From the NCBI RefSeq assembly GCF_900156025.1, contig NZ_FTMO01000018.1:1-58074 (forward strand): DNA of 58,074 nt, in the 5' to 3' direction. A model generated the notes under the pieces. The model was not told the origin of the DNA, did no database searches, and was given only the letters and a program-made list of their open reading frames with translations. The position numbers and the translations under genes are program-made. The stretch is from Allobosea sp. TND4EK4. Its GTDB lineage: Bacteria > Pseudomonadota > Alphaproteobacteria > Rhizobiales > Beijerinckiaceae. Below, piece after piece: positions 10,916-21,001 of the stretch (position 1 is its first letter; each line of letters opens with the position of its first letter).

Positions 10916-11533
10916 ATGGCGGCCAAGCATGACAAACCTAAGGTGGGGGAAGAGCCGGCCCGGCAGGATTCGCCGGCGCAGGTGATGGCGCTGGCCCTGC
11001 CGCCCGGCACGCTGTCCGAGTCGAACCAGGCTTATTTCGCCAAATGCGAGGAAAAGCTGGGCTTCGTACCGAACGTGCTCGCGGCCTATGCGCATGACGA
11101 TGCGAAGCTCACCGCCTTTGCAGCCTTCTACAACGACCTGATGCTGGCGCAGTCAGGCCTGTCGAAGCTGGAGCGGGAGATGATCGCGGTCGCCGTCTCG
11201 AGCGTGAACCGCTGCTATTACTGCCTCGCCGCCCATGGCGCGGCGGTACGCCAGCTTTCAGGCGATCCGATTCTCGGGGAACTGCTGGTGATGAACTATC
11301 GCGCGGCGGCGCTCTCCCAGCGCCATCGGGCGATGCTGGATTTCGCCGTGAAGCTGACGGAGGCGCCCCATCGGGTCGAGGAGGCGGACCGGGACGGGCT
11401 GCGCAAGGCCGGATTCGGCGAGCGCGAGATCTGGGACATCGCGGCGGTTGCCGCGTTCTACAACATGTCGAATCGGATGGCGTCGGCGGTCGATATGCGG
11501 CCCAACCCCGAATATCACGCGCAAGCGCGCTGA
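10916..11533 (+). CDS. AhpD-like peroxidase-related protein (carboxymuconolactone decarboxylase family)
   Basis: The 205-residue product is an all-helical AhpD-like protein. The redox centre is NRCYYCLAAHG, with C100, C103 and H107 in the CxxC-x3-H pattern used by AhpD-type thiol peroxidases. The surrounding motifs (LSKLEREMIAVAVSSVN, AAVAAFYNMSNRMASA) fit the uncharacterised peroxidase-related subfamily. The ATG at 10916 has ACAGGAG nine bases upstream. It is transcribed away from gdh, sharing a 112-base divergent promoter region. Its physiological substrate is unknown. Confidence 0.88.
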   Translation: MAAKHDKPKVGEEPARQDSPAQVMALALPPGTLSESNQAYFAKCEEKLGFVPNVLAAYAHDDAKLTAFAAFYNDLMLAQSGLSKLEREMIAVAVSSVNRCYYCLAAHGAAVRQLSGDPILGELLVMNYRAAALSQRHRAMLDFAVKLTEAPHRVEEADRDGLRKAGFGEREIWDIAAVAAFYNMSNRMASAVDMRPNPEYHAQAR

Positions 11534-11825
11534 AAAAAGAAACGGCCGGCATGGCGCCAGCCGTGAGTTGGCCTCGACTCGGTGGCCCGGCTCCGCCGGA
11601 ACACCGGGGGGCTGGGGGGCTGACAAACCGGGGTTCGGCAGAACCGGGCCGTCGAGGCAACGAGTGCAGTTGAGCGGGGCAATCGGGCGGACGATTGGCC
11701 CGTTCGCGGCGAAATTGCGGCGGCTTTGACGAACGCGCGAGGACGCCGTGAATGGGGACCGGGCGATGCCTTGCCAGCGCAGCATTGCGGGCGCATCATT
11801 TCCGCCGGCTCATTCAGGAGGCGTC
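11534..11825 (+). other. Non-coding gap upstream of DUF2794
   Basis: About 290 bases between the AhpD-like gene and the DUF2794 gene. It holds an A-rich stretch just after the stop (GAAAAAAGAAAC) and several G-runs near 11605-11625. I see no convincing gene, tRNA or terminator. The last bases contain the strong ribosome site of the next gene. Confidence 0.5.
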
Positions 11826-12191
11826 ATGAGCGAAAGCGAAACGCCGCAGTCCGCTGCCGGCGCGATCTTGAGTTTCCCCTCGCCGGCAAGGCCGGCCACC
11901 GTCACCTTCGACCGACGCGAACTTTCCGAACTGCTCAATCTCTACGGACGCATGGTCGCCGCCGGGGAATGGCGCGACTACGCCATCGACTTCCTCAAGG
12001 ACAAGGCGCAGTTCTCAGTGTTCCGGCGCTCATCCGAGATGCCGCTCTATCGGATCGTGAAGGATCCTGCGGCGGCGCGGCGCCAGGGAGCCTATTCGGT
12101 CGTCGCGGCGACGGGGCTGATCCTGAAGCGCGGCTCGGAGCTCTCGCGCGTGCTCAAAGTGCTCGACAAGAAGCTCAGCGTGGTCGGCTGA
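11826..12191 (+). CDS. DUF2794 family protein
   Basis: A 121-residue soluble protein of a family conserved in alphaproteobacteria and without a known function. The core reads VTFDRRELSELLNLYGRMVA, DYAIDFLKDKAQFSVFRR and MPLYRIVKDPA. The ATG at 11826 is chosen because AGGAGG lies directly upstream; a longer frame from 11748 has no ribosome site and adds unrelated residues. It appears monocistronic and is followed by a dispersed palindromic repeat. The conserved core suggests a small enzyme-like or binding domain, but I do not recognise active-site residues. Confidence 0.85.
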   Translation: MSESETPQSAAGAILSFPSPARPATVTFDRRELSELLNLYGRMVAAGEWRDYAIDFLKDKAQFSVFRRSSEMPLYRIVKDPAAARRQGAYSVVAATGLILKRGSELSRVLKVLDKKLSVVG

Positions 12192-12200
12192 CCGCCTCGC

Positions 12201-12293
12201 GACGTGATGGCGATGTAACGAAGCAATCCAGCGGCATTGGATGAGGCGGTCAACCACGTCGCCCGGGATGGCTTCGCTACACTCGCAATGACG
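12201..12293. repeat. Dispersed imperfect palindromic repeat (family A, copy 1)
   Basis: Between two convergent genes lies an imperfect inverted repeat with left arm GACGAAGCAATCCAG-like (ACGAAGCAATCCAG at 12218-12231) and right arm GGATGGCTTCGCT...CTCGCAATGACG. The same family appears at 48789-48888 in better-preserved form. Such intergenic elements are frequent in alphaproteobacterial genomes; here it may end transcription from both sides. Confidence 0.7.
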
Positions 12294-12301
12294 TCCAGCG
12301 A

Positions 12302-12838
12302 TCAGAAGATCGGAGGGCTTCGGTCCCCCTCGCCCAATTCCTTCTGCATCAGCATCTGGTCGAGCCAGCGACCGTGCTTGAAGCCGACATTCTCCGCGAC
12401 GCCGACCAGCCGGAAGCCCGCCCGCTCATGCAGGCGGCGGGAGCCTGCCGAGGCGCCGGTGCCGTCGCCGATGACGGCGATCATCTGGCGGAAGCCGCGG
12501 CCGGCACAGTCCTGAATCAGCGCATCGAGCAGCAGGCTGCCGAGGCCCAGGCCCTGCGCGTGCGGGGCGATATAGATCGAGTTCTCGACTGTGCTGCGAT
12601 AGGCAGGCCGCGGCCGATAGGCCCCGGCATAGGCGTAGCCGAGGACAGTCCCGTCGCGCTCGGCGACCAGATAAGGATAGCCGCCCGTCAGGATCGCCTC
12701 GTATCGCCGCAATATCTCGGGCTCGTCCGGCGGCTCGACCTCCCAGGAGGCGGTGCCATGCAGAACTGCATGGGCATAGATCGCCGCGATGGCCGTGATG
12801 TCGGCGGATGTGGCGGGTCGGATCGAGGGTGCTGTCAT
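12302..12838 (-). CDS. GNAT N-acetyltransferase (MnaT/phosphinothricin acetyltransferase-like)
   Basis: The 178-residue product is a single GNAT domain that moves an acetyl group from acetyl-CoA to an amine. The N-terminus IRPATSADITAIAAIYAHAV and HGTASWEVEPPD are typical of the YncA/Pat subgroup. The acetyl-CoA loop is IAPHAQGLGLGSLLLDAL (Q/R-x-x-G-x-G/A). The C-terminal LHERAGFRLVGVAENVGFKHG is also characteristic. Related enzymes acetylate methionine sulfone, methionine sulfoximine or phosphinothricin. The ATG at 12838 is chosen over one at 12898 because the upstream 20 residues fall in the neighbouring terminator. Confidence 0.9.
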   Translation of the reverse strand: MTAPSIRPATSADITAIAAIYAHAVLHGTASWEVEPPDEPEILRRYEAILTGGYPYLVAERDGTVLGYAYAGAYRPRPAYRSTVENSIYIAPHAQGLGLGSLLLDALIQDCAGRGFRQMIAVIGDGTGASAGSRRLHERAGFRLVGVAENVGFKHGRWLDQMLMQKELGEGDRSPPIF

Positions 12839-12872
12839 GCGCGCAGAATGAGCAACCGCCGTGCCAAAACAA

Positions 12873-12898
12873 ATGCCCCGGCCTTGCGGCCGGGGCAT
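12873..12898 (-). terminator. Rho-independent terminator of the Bax-inhibitor gene
   Basis: ATGCCCCGGCC and GGCCGGGGCAT form a perfect 11-bp stem with a TTGC loop, 29 bases after the stop at 12927. On the minus strand TTTGTTTTGG follows, giving a good U-tract. It separates this gene from the acetyltransferase downstream. Confidence 0.9.
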
Positions 12899-12926
12899 GT
12901 CGGCTCCGTCGATGGAGCGGGTCGTC

Positions 12927-13709
12927 TTATTCGCGGTTGCCGAGCAGCGAGAGCAGCATCTGGAACATGTTGATGAAGTTCAGGTAGAGCGACAGCGCGC
13001 CGTTCACCGAGAGCTTCGCCGCCTCTTCCGGACCGAGGTCCGAGGAGAGGTACATCTCCTTCAGCCGCTGGGTGTCCCAGGCGGTCAGGCCGGCGAAGAC
13101 GCCGACGCCGATCAGCGAGATCACGAAGGCAAGGCCGCTGGAGGCCAGGAAGATGTTGACCAGCGAGGCCAGCACCAGGCCGATCAGCCCCATCACCAGG
13201 AACGAGCCGATGCCGGAGAGCGACTTGCGCGTGGTGTACCCGTAGAGGCTGAGGCCACCGAAGGCCGCCGCCGTGATGAAGAACACCTGCACGACCGAGG
13301 CGCCGGTGTAGCGGATCAGCAGCGTCGACATCGACACGCCCATGACCGCCGCGAAGGCGAAGAACATGGAGCGGGCCGAGGAGGCCGACATCCGGTCGAT
13401 CCGGAACGAGAAGAAGAAGATGAAGGCCAGCGGCGCGAGCGCGAACACCCACATCAGAGGCGAGCCGTACATCAGCTGGCCGAAGGAGGTGAGGTAGGTG
13501 TTTCCGATGCGGGCGACCGCATTGGCCTGGTCGGTCACGGCCATCTTGTTGACGCCCAGCGCGAACAGCGCCGAGATCGCCAGGCCGAGAACCATGTTGT
13601 TGTAGACGCCGAGCATGAACGAGCGCAGGCCCTGATCCATCTCGACGGCGCTGGTCTGCTGTGCGCGGCCGGCACCCCAGACTGGAGCATTGCGGTCGAA
13701 GTTGCTCAT
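12927..13709 (-). CDS. Bax inhibitor-1/YccA family membrane protein
   Basis: A 260-residue protein with seven predicted membrane helices (for example VYNNMVLGLAISALFALGV, PLMWVFALAPLAFIFFF). It shows the family signatures GLSLYGYTTRKSLSGIGSF and GVGVFAGLTAWDTQRLKEMY, the latter containing the conserved Asp of the last helices. Bacterial homologues (YbhL, YccA, BsYetJ) act as pH-sensitive calcium leak channels or modulate FtsH. The ATG at 13709 (MSNFDRNAPVW) has GGGGAA upstream. It is monocistronic, with its own terminator. Confidence 0.92.
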   Translation of the reverse strand: MSNFDRNAPVWGAGRAQQTSAVEMDQGLRSFMLGVYNNMVLGLAISALFALGVNKMAVTDQANAVARIGNTYLTSFGQLMYGSPLMWVFALAPLAFIFFFSFRIDRMSASSARSMFFAFAAVMGVSMSTLLIRYTGASVVQVFFITAAAFGGLSLYGYTTRKSLSGIGSFLVMGLIGLVLASLVNIFLASSGLAFVISLIGVGVFAGLTAWDTQRLKEMYLSSDLGPEEAAKLSVNGALSLYLNFINMFQMLLSLLGNRE

Positions 13710-13927
13710 CGAGCGAATTTCCCCTGACGTTGTTTCGGACGACGGCCGGCGCAATTCCCCAGCCATCCTCGCGCATGATCGTCGCGATGACGGGAATATG
13801 AGGGGCTTTCCGTGCGGTTACAAGGGCTGGCCATGGTTAAGGCCGCCGCAGCCATAGAAACGCCGAGTCGCCGCGGCAAGGTATTACAAAATTTTAATGT
13901 CTATCGCTGTCGGCTCAAAGAGTGTCC

Positions 13928-16513
13928 TCAGAGATTTCTGAGATGAGAAGCGGGCGCTTTCGACAGTATTCTTAGCGTGCCGACGAGGCCGAACAGAACG
14001 GTAAGGCCGATTGCGGCAGTCGCGGCCAGTAGTGCGCCCGTCGGATCACTGACGAATTCGATCCGCATCACTTTGGTGACGACGCCCCAGCCGGTGGCGG
14101 CGCCCGCGATGACGCCAAAAAGCGCCGCGACGAACCCGATCGCCGCGTATTCAAGGGCGTACGACGAAAGTATGAAGCGGCGGGTCGCTCCGAGCGTCTT
14201 CAGGATCATCGCGTCATAGAGCCGCGCCCGCTGCCCGGCGGCCAGCGCTCCGCCCAGGACGAGAAGGCTGGCGGCGATGGCGAGGCCCGATGCGCCGCGG
14301 ATCGCCATGGCGAGCTGCTGGACGATGGTGTTGACCGCCTCCAGCGCATCCTTCACCCGCACGGCGGTGACGGCCGGGAACTCGGTGGCGAGCCGCCGCA
14401 TCAGGACGGCGTCGGTGGAGCCGGCCCCATTCGGGGAGGCGGTGACGGTGGCAAGATCGGTATGCGGCGCCCCGGCGAAGGTGTTGGGCGAGAACACCAT
14501 CACGAAGTTGATGCCGAAGGAGCGCCAGTCGATGGTGCGCAGATTGGCGACGCGGGCGGTGATGCTGCGGCCGAGCACGTTGACGGTCAGCCGGTCGCCG
14601 ATCTTCAGCCCGATGCCCTCGGCATTCTGCGCGTCGAAGGAGACGAGCGGTTCGCCCTTGTAGTCCGCCGGCCACCACTCGCCCGCCGTGATTCGCGACC
14701 CCTGGGGAACGGTCGCTGCATAGGTGATGCCGCGGTCGCCATCGAGCACCCAGGCGGATTGCTCGCTGGCCTTGATGTCCTCGGCCCGGGCGTCGTTCAC
14801 GCGCAGGATGCGTCCACGCATCATAGGGACCCGTTCGACAGCGGCGCCCGGCCGTTCCTGCGCCAGGAAGGCGTCGAAACGAGCCGAATCGCGGCTGGGA
14901 ATGTCGAGGAAGAAGAAGCCGGGCGCCTTGTCGGGCAGCGCGCCGGTGAGCTGGCGTGTCAGGCTGACGTCGATGAAGGAGAGCGCCGTCAGCAGCGAGA
15001 CGCCGAGCCCGACCGAGAGCACCAGCGAGGGTGTCAACGCGCCGGGCCGATGGCTGTTGGCAAGTGCCATGCGCAGCGCAGGGCGGCGGGGGCGGGGAAG
15101 GCGGCGCGCCAACGCCATCAGACCGACCGAGACGCCGCGCAACAGCACGAACACGCCGAGCATGGCCCCGATATAGATCAGTGCGATGCGCCTGTCATAG
15201 GCGAAGCCGAGCGCGACGCCGACGAGCCCGGCGAGCGCCAGCAGGCAGATGGCGAGGTAGATCGCGCGCGGGCGGCGCGGATCGGGTTCGACCTGGTCGC
15301 GGAACAGGGCCGAGACCGGCACGTCATGGGCTCGCCCGAGCGGCAGGATCGCGAAGACCAGGGCGGTCAGCAACCCGTAGAGCGCGGCGATGGCGAGCTC
15401 GGCCGGCGCCAGCGTCGGCTCGAAGGGAACGGGCAGGATGCTCTGCAGCAGCGCGCCGAGGCCGAAGGGGGCCGCGGCCCCCAGCACGAGGCCGATCGCG
15501 GTGCCGATGGCTGCGACCAGCATCACCTCGGCCAGGTGGATCGCGACGACCCGGCCGCCGGTGGCGCCGACCGCCTTCATCGTGGCGAAGTCGAGCTTCT
15601 TGGCGGCGACGAAGCGGCGCACCGCGTTGGCGACGCCGACGCCGCCGACCAGCAGCGCAGTGAGGCCGACGAGCGTCAGAAACTGGGTGAAGCGTTCGAG
15701 ATTACGCTGGAAGCTCGGCGCGGCGTTGTCGCGCGAGCGGATTTCCCAGCCGGCATCGGGCTGCTGGGTGCCGGAATCGGCGATGAGGCGCTTCAGGTCC
15801 GCATCGGTCGCCGCGGTCGCCGGCAAGCCGAGGCGATAGGTCCAACGCACGAGGCTGCCGGGCTGGATCAGCCCTGTGGCGCGCAGTGCCTCCTGCGAAA
15901 TCAGGAGACGCGGGCCGAATCCAACGCCGGCAGCAATCTTGTCGGGCTCGGCGACGAGTTCGGCGCGAAGCTGGATACGGGCGGTGCCGACGGTGACGAT
16001 ATCGCCCGGCTTGAGCCCGAGGCGGCCGAAGAGGATCGGGTCCGCGACGGCGCCATAATGGCCGTCGCGTGCGGCGAGCAGGCCGGAAAGCGCTTCATGA
16101 GGGGTGGTTTCCAGTGTGCCGATGCTCGGATAGCTGCCGTCGACGGCCTTGATCTCGACCAGCGCGGACCCCTTCTCGCCGGCATTGGCCATGGCGCGCA
16201 GCGTGGCGATGGCCGAGACGGTGCCGCGCGCCGACAGGAAGGCGAGCTCCTGCGGGTTCGCCTCGCGCTGGATCAGGCTGAAACTGGCATCGCCGCCCAG
16301 GATGCGGCGCCCTTCCCGGGCCAGGCCCTCGGTCAGCCCGCGCGAGGCCGAGGCGACGGCGGCGATCGTCATGACGCCGAGCGCCAGGCAGGCGATGAAA
16401 ACGCCGAAGCCGCGCAGGCCCGCACGCAGGTCGCGCAAGGCGAGCCGCAGCGACAGGCCGATGCCGGGGGAGCGGGCGGGTTGGCGGCCGGTCGGCCTCA
16501 GGGGAGCATGCAT
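13928..16513 (-). CDS. FtsX-like ABC transporter permease (YbbP type)
   Basis: The 861-residue product has the YbbP layout: one N-terminal helix (GFGVFIACLALGVMTIAA), a large periplasmic region, three helices near residues 310-430, a second block with helices near 470-540, another periplasmic domain and three C-terminal helices ending in VLFGLVGTLRILSKAPASHL. It starts two bases after the ATPase stop, so the pair is translationally coupled. In E. coli the same pair neighbours tesA. Its substrate is unknown; a role in lipoprotein or lysophospholipid handling is only inferred. A small inverted repeat (13927-13942) overlaps its stop codon. Confidence 0.9.
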   Translation of the reverse strand: MHAPLRPTGRQPARSPGIGLSLRLALRDLRAGLRGFGVFIACLALGVMTIAAVASASRGLTEGLAREGRRILGGDASFSLIQREANPQELAFLSARGTVSAIATLRAMANAGEKGSALVEIKAVDGSYPSIGTLETTPHEALSGLLAARDGHYGAVADPILFGRLGLKPGDIVTVGTARIQLRAELVAEPDKIAAGVGFGPRLLISQEALRATGLIQPGSLVRWTYRLGLPATAATDADLKRLIADSGTQQPDAGWEIRSRDNAAPSFQRNLERFTQFLTLVGLTALLVGGVGVANAVRRFVAAKKLDFATMKAVGATGGRVVAIHLAEVMLVAAIGTAIGLVLGAAAPFGLGALLQSILPVPFEPTLAPAELAIAALYGLLTALVFAILPLGRAHDVPVSALFRDQVEPDPRRPRAIYLAICLLALAGLVGVALGFAYDRRIALIYIGAMLGVFVLLRGVSVGLMALARRLPRPRRPALRMALANSHRPGALTPSLVLSVGLGVSLLTALSFIDVSLTRQLTGALPDKAPGFFFLDIPSRDSARFDAFLAQERPGAAVERVPMMRGRILRVNDARAEDIKASEQSAWVLDGDRGITYAATVPQGSRITAGEWWPADYKGEPLVSFDAQNAEGIGLKIGDRLTVNVLGRSITARVANLRTIDWRSFGINFVMVFSPNTFAGAPHTDLATVTASPNGAGSTDAVLMRRLATEFPAVTAVRVKDALEAVNTIVQQLAMAIRGASGLAIAASLLVLGGALAAGQRARLYDAMILKTLGATRRFILSSYALEYAAIGFVAALFGVIAGAATGWGVVTKVMRIEFVSDPTGALLAATAAIGLTVLFGLVGTLRILSKAPASHLRNL

Positions 16514-16515
16514 CG

Positions 16516-17232
<717 letters not shown>

Positions 17233-17259
17233 CGCGTCATGATCCCGACTTCACCCTGC

Positions 17260-18027
17260 ATGATGATCGACACAGACCTCTCAGTCCCGCCCGGCAGAGC
17301 CGGTGGGGTGGCGCCCAGTCCGAGCCGATATGGGCGCTTGCGGCCGGTTGTCCAATCGCTGCGACGGTTTTTCGCGCTTGTCGTGGGCATGAACCTGCTG
17401 GTGCTGGCGCTTCCCTTCGCCGCCGCGCAGGCCCAGAATCCGGCCCCGAATGCGGGAGAACGCACCTTGAAGCTCGTGGCCCTCGGCGACTCACTGACAG
17501 CCGGTTACAATTTGCCGGCCAGCGCAGCCTTCCCCGTCGTCCTGGAGAAGGCACTCCGCGAGAAGGGCGTCGCTGTCGACATCGTGAACGCCGGCGTCTC
17601 CGGCGATACCACCCAAGGCGGGCTCGAGCGGCTCGACTGGTCGGTCCCGGACGGGACGGATGGGGTGATCCTCGAGCTCGGTGCCAACGATGCGCTGCGC
17701 GGCATCGACCCGGCGCTGCCGCGACAGGCACTGGAGGCGATCGTCACGCGGCTGAAGGCGCGGAACATCCCTGTCCTGCTCGCCGGGATGTACGCGCCGC
17801 GCAATCTCGGCGCCGAGTATACGCGCCGCTTTGACGCGATCTTTCCGGAGCTTGCGCAGAGATACGGACTGGTGCTCTACCCCTTTTTCCTGGAGGGCAT
17901 CGCCGGCGACAAGGCGCTCAATCAGGCAGACGGGCTTCATCCGACGGCCGAGGGCGTCAAGGTCATCGTCCGCAACATCCTGCCATCGGTCGAGCGCTTC
18001 ATCGCGACGCTGCCCGCCAAACCCTGA
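17260..18027 (+). CDS. tesA: SGNH/GDSL esterase, TesA-like acyl-CoA thioesterase I/arylesterase
   Basis: A secreted SGNH hydrolase. A signal peptide (LRRFFALVVGMNLLVLALPF, cut after AAAQAQ) precedes block I LVALGDSLTAGYNLP (nucleophile Ser), block II NAGVSGDTTQGGL, block III ELGANDALRG and block V DGLHPTAEG (Asp-His). All four catalytic blocks are intact, and the mature length (~190 residues) fits E. coli TesA. The start is uncertain: the ATGs at 17260 and 17389 both lack a ribosome site, and a non-ATG start near 17338 (TTG) would give the best signal peptide. It is divergent from ybbA, as in E. coli. Confidence 0.88.
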   Translation: MMIDTDLSVPPGRAGGVAPSPSRYGRLRPVVQSLRRFFALVVGMNLLVLALPFAAAQAQNPAPNAGERTLKLVALGDSLTAGYNLPASAAFPVVLEKALREKGVAVDIVNAGVSGDTTQGGLERLDWSVPDGTDGVILELGANDALRGIDPALPRQALEAIVTRLKARNIPVLLAGMYAPRNLGAEYTRRFDAIFPELAQRYGLVLYPFFLEGIAGDKALNQADGLHPTAEGVKVIVRNILPSVERFIATLPAKP

Positions 18028-18109
18028 TCTGCCAGCGGGCTCTCCGCTCCGGCGTATCCCCTGATTCTTGCATCGCGGCCGGCCGGCCCGCTTCCGGAGT
18101 TGCTTCGCC

Positions 18110-19165
18110 ATGGATTACCGCCGTCTCGGCCGCACCGATCTCGATGTGTCGGTCATTTGCCTGGGAACCATGACCTGGGGTGAGCAGAACACCGAGGCCG
18201 AGGGCCACGCCCAGATGGATTACGCCGTCGAACAGGGCGTGAACTTCTTCGATACTGCCGAACTCTATGCGATCCCGCCCCGGCCGGAGACGCAAGGGGC
18301 GACCGAGCGGATCATCGGCAGCTGGTTCAAGGCGCGCGGAAACCGCGACAAGATCATCCTCGCCTCGAAGGTCTGCGGACGCGGCGGCAACACCTGGTTC
18401 CGGGACGATCAGAGCCCGACCCGCCTGACCCGCAAGCAGATCAACGAGGCGGTCGATAAGAGCCTGAAGCGGCTGCAGACCGACTATATCGACCTCTACC
18501 AGATCCATTTCCCCGAGCGGCCGATGCCCTGGGGCTCCAACCCGACCCGCTTCGGCGCTGCCGCCTACCAGAAGGCCGAGGACGAGACCTCGGTCCCGGA
18601 GCAGCTCGACGCCTTCGGCGAACTGGTGAAGGCCGGCAAGATCCGCCATCTCGGCCTCTCCAACGAGAGCGCCTGGGGCACGATGCGCTTCGTCACCGAT
18701 TCGGAACAACGCGGTACCCCACGCGCCCAGTCGATCCAGAACGCCTACAACCTGTTGAACCGGACCTTCGAGACGAATCTCGCCGAAATCGCCCTGCACG
18801 AGCAGGTCGGGCTGCTGGCCTATTCGCCGCTGGCGCAGGGCTACCTCACGGGAAAATATCTCGACGGCGCGCGTCCGGCCGGCGCCCGCACCAGCCTGTT
18901 CAATCGCGGCCAGCGCTATGAAGGCCCCGGGGCCGAGGAGGCGACGCGGCGCTACATCGCGATCGCGCGGCAGGCCGGGCTCGATCCGGCGCAGATGGCG
19001 CTCGCCTTCGTCAACAGCCGCCCCTTCGTCACGGCCAGCATCATCGGCGCGACCTCGATGGAGCAGCTGAAAACCGACATCGCCTCGATCGACGTCAAGC
19101 TGCCTGCCGATGTGGAGGCGCAGATCGACGCTGTCCACCAGCTGGTCGGCAATCCCTGCCCCTAG
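18110..19165 (+). CDS. NADP(H)-dependent aldo/keto reductase, Tas-like
   Basis: The 351-residue product is a soluble TIM-barrel aldo/keto reductase. [38 protein letters not shown] (catalytic Asp and Tyr), ASKVCGRGG (Lys) and [17 protein letters not shown] (His region) match the E. coli Tas subgroup, including its long insertion with WGSNPTRFG. The cofactor end is [19 protein letters not shown]. The ATG at 18110 follows CGGAG. The natural substrate is not evident. A small inverted repeat after the stop may end the transcript. Confidence 0.92.
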   Translation: MDYRRLGRTDLDVSVICLGTMTWGEQNTEAEGHAQMDYAVEQGVNFFDTAELYAIPPRPETQGATERIIGSWFKARGNRDKIILASKVCGRGGNTWFRDDQSPTRLTRKQINEAVDKSLKRLQTDYIDLYQIHFPERPMPWGSNPTRFGAAAYQKAEDETSVPEQLDAFGELVKAGKIRHLGLSNESAWGTMRFVTDSEQRGTPRAQSIQNAYNLLNRTFETNLAEIALHEQVGLLAYSPLAQGYLTGKYLDGARPAGARTSLFNRGQRYEGPGAEEATRRYIAIARQAGLDPAQMALAFVNSRPFVTASIIGATSMEQLKTDIASIDVKLPADVEAQIDAVHQLVGNPCP

Positions 19166-19172
19166 CTCTCGC

Positions 19173-19213
19173 GGTCATTCCCGGGCGAAACGCGGCTTCA
19201 ACCCGGGGATGAC
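19173..19213. repeat. Intergenic inverted repeat (family B)
   Basis: GTCATTCCCGGG and CCCGGGGATGAC form 12-bp arms with one mismatch around a 17-base centre, 8 bases after the aldo/keto reductase stop. The GTCATTCCCGGG...ATGAC pattern is a common dispersed repeat in this bacterial order. It may serve as a Rho-independent-like stop or RNA stabiliser; no U-tract follows. Confidence 0.6.
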
Positions 19214-19314
19214 GCCACCCTGGCCGGCTCATCATCGGCGATGCCCGGTTTCCATGAGCCGGCTTCCCGCTTACCGTCTCGCCAGAGTCACATTCTCTTG
19301 GCAGGAATCGCGTC

Positions 19315-19887
19315 ATGCCGAGGCTGTTCATCGCTCTGGAAATTCCCGCCGAGGTCGCGACCGAACTGACGCTGCATCGCGGCGGGTTGTCGGGGGCGCG
19401 CTGGATCGAGCCACCGGATTATCACGTCACCTTGCGCTTCCTCGGCGATGTCGACCGCCGCACGGCGAACGATGTCGACCAGATGCTGGCGGACGTTTCG
19501 GCCTATCCCTTCGACATTGCGCTCGATTCGCTCGGCAGCTTCGGCGGCGACAAGCCGCGCGCGGTCTATGCCCGCGTGCAGCCGAGCAAGCCGCTGACCG
19601 AGCTGCAGGCCGATATCGAACGGCAGATGCGCCGGATCGGGCTGCCGGCGGAGGGGCGCAAATTCGTGCCGCACGTCACGCTGGCCCGGCTGCGCGACAC
19701 CGCGCCCGCCGAGGTCGCGCATCACCTGAGCCTGCATCCAATCGTCCGGCCGATCGTCTTCCCGGCGCGCCGCGTGGCGCTGATGTCCTCCCGCGATTCG
19801 GTCGGTGGCGGCCCCTATGTGCTGGAAGCCGCCTATCCGCTCGGGCTCTCCTATCCGAACCGCTTGCCGCGCGAGATGCGCAGATGA
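19315..19887 (+). CDS. thpR: RNA 2',3'-cyclic phosphodiesterase (ThpR, LigT family)
   Basis: A 190-residue 2H phosphoesterase with both signature tetrapeptides, HVTLRFLG near residue 37 and HVTLARLR near residue 120, which open the 2',3'-cyclic phosphate of RNA ends. [14 protein letters not shown] is the family N-terminus. The biological substrate in bacteria is uncertain. Its TGA overlaps the ATG of the next gene (ATGA), so the two are translated in a coupled way. Confidence 0.93.
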   Translation: MPRLFIALEIPAEVATELTLHRGGLSGARWIEPPDYHVTLRFLGDVDRRTANDVDQMLADVSAYPFDIALDSLGSFGGDKPRAVYARVQPSKPLTELQADIERQMRRIGLPAEGRKFVPHVTLARLRDTAPAEVAHHLSLHPIVRPIVFPARRVALMSSRDSVGGGPYVLEAAYPLGLSYPNRLPREMRR

Positions 19888-20180
19888 CGCGACCGAAGCG
19901 CCTTTCGCCGGAAGCGCAGGCGGAGGCGCTGGCGACGTTGACCGGGTGGAAGCCGGCGCAAGGCCGCGAGGCCATCACCAAGCGCTTCGTCTTCCGCGAT
20001 TTCAACGAGGCCTTCGGCTGGATGACGCGTGTCGCCTTGCGGGCCGAGACGATGAACCATCACCCTGAATGGTCGAACATCTACCGCACCGTCACGGTGA
20101 CGCTGGCCACGCATGATGCGGGTGGGCTGACCGAACTGGACGTCAAGCTGGCACGGGCGATGGACGCGCTGGCGAGCTGA
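19884..20180 (+). CDS. phhB: Pterin-4a-carbinolamine dehydratase
   Basis: This 98-residue protein dehydrates 4a-hydroxytetrahydropterin and so recycles the cofactor of aromatic amino acid hydroxylases. The motif [17 protein letters not shown] contains the catalytic His pair, and [19 protein letters not shown] is the conserved C-terminal part. The ATG at 19884 overlaps the thpR stop by four bases. No hydroxylase gene is in the window, so its partner here is unknown; a moonlighting role is possible. Confidence 0.92.
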   Translation: MTRPKRLSPEAQAEALATLTGWKPAQGREAITKRFVFRDFNEAFGWMTRVALRAETMNHHPEWSNIYRTVTVTLATHDAGGLTELDVKLARAMDALAS

Positions 20181-20186
20181 GCCGGA

Positions 20187-20933
20187 TCAGCCGTCCCACC
20201 CGCAGGCGCGAAGGGCTGCCAGCATATGCGGCGGCGGCGGGGCCTCCACCGCGATGGGATCGCGCTTCTTGTAGAGCGGCACCGTGATCGAGCGGGCATG
20301 GAGCTGGAGGCCGGGGCCGCCTTCGCGCGGGGCCTCGCCATAGATCTCGTCGCCGAGCATCGGCCAGCCGGAGGCCTGGCAGTGGACGCGCAGCTGATGG
20401 GTCCGGCCGGTCAGCGGCTCCATGGCGAGCCAGGCGATCGGCGCGCCGTCCAGCTCGCCGCGGCCGAGCACGCGGTAGCGCGTCTGGGAGGGCAGACCGG
20501 CCGGGTCGACCTTCATCCACCAGCCGCGCTCGGGCGAGCGGCGTGCGAGCGGCAGATCGATCACACCCTCTTCCGCCTCGGGGCCGCCCTGCACGATCGC
20601 CCAGTAGGTCTTGTCGATCCGCCCGTCGCGGAACATCTGGTTGAGTTCGGCCATCGCACGGGGATGCCGGCCGAGGACGAGGCAGCCGGAGGTATCCTTG
20701 TCGAGCCGATGCGCCAGCTCCGGCCGGCGCGGCAAGCCGAAGCGCAAGGCGTCGAGATGATCCGTCAGGACGGGAATGGTGCGTCGCTTGGCCTGCGGCC
20801 CGCGATGAACCGGCAGCCCGGCCGGCTTGTCGAGCACGAGCATCATGGCGTCGCGATACAGCAGCGGCACCGGCAGATCGGTCTCGACAGGCTCCTGCGG
20901 CTTCGAATTCTCTGGTCGGTCCGTCTGCGCCAT
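20187..20933 (-). CDS. RluA-family pseudouridine synthase
   Basis: The 248-residue enzyme isomerises uridine to pseudouridine in rRNA or tRNA. It has the catalytic motif ELAHRLDKDTSGCLVLG (Asp in HRLDKDTSG), the N-terminal MLVLDKPAGLPVH and the C-terminal EPLTGRTHQLRVHCQASG of the RluA group. It lacks the S4 domain of RluC/RluD, so it resembles RluA or TruC; the target uridine cannot be told from sequence alone. It converges with phhB, with six bases between stop codons. Confidence 0.92.
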   Translation of the reverse strand: MAQTDRPENSKPQEPVETDLPVPLLYRDAMMLVLDKPAGLPVHRGPQAKRRTIPVLTDHLDALRFGLPRRPELAHRLDKDTSGCLVLGRHPRAMAELNQMFRDGRIDKTYWAIVQGGPEAEEGVIDLPLARRSPERGWWMKVDPAGLPSQTRYRVLGRGELDGAPIAWLAMEPLTGRTHQLRVHCQASGWPMLGDEIYGEAPREGGPGLQLHARSITVPLYKKRDPIAVEAPPPPHMLAALRACGWDG

Positions 20934-21001
20934 GGCATTGCGCTAGCGATACCGGCCCGGCGGCGCAAGCCAGGATCCGCCGAACCGAAGATGGAACAGC
21001 G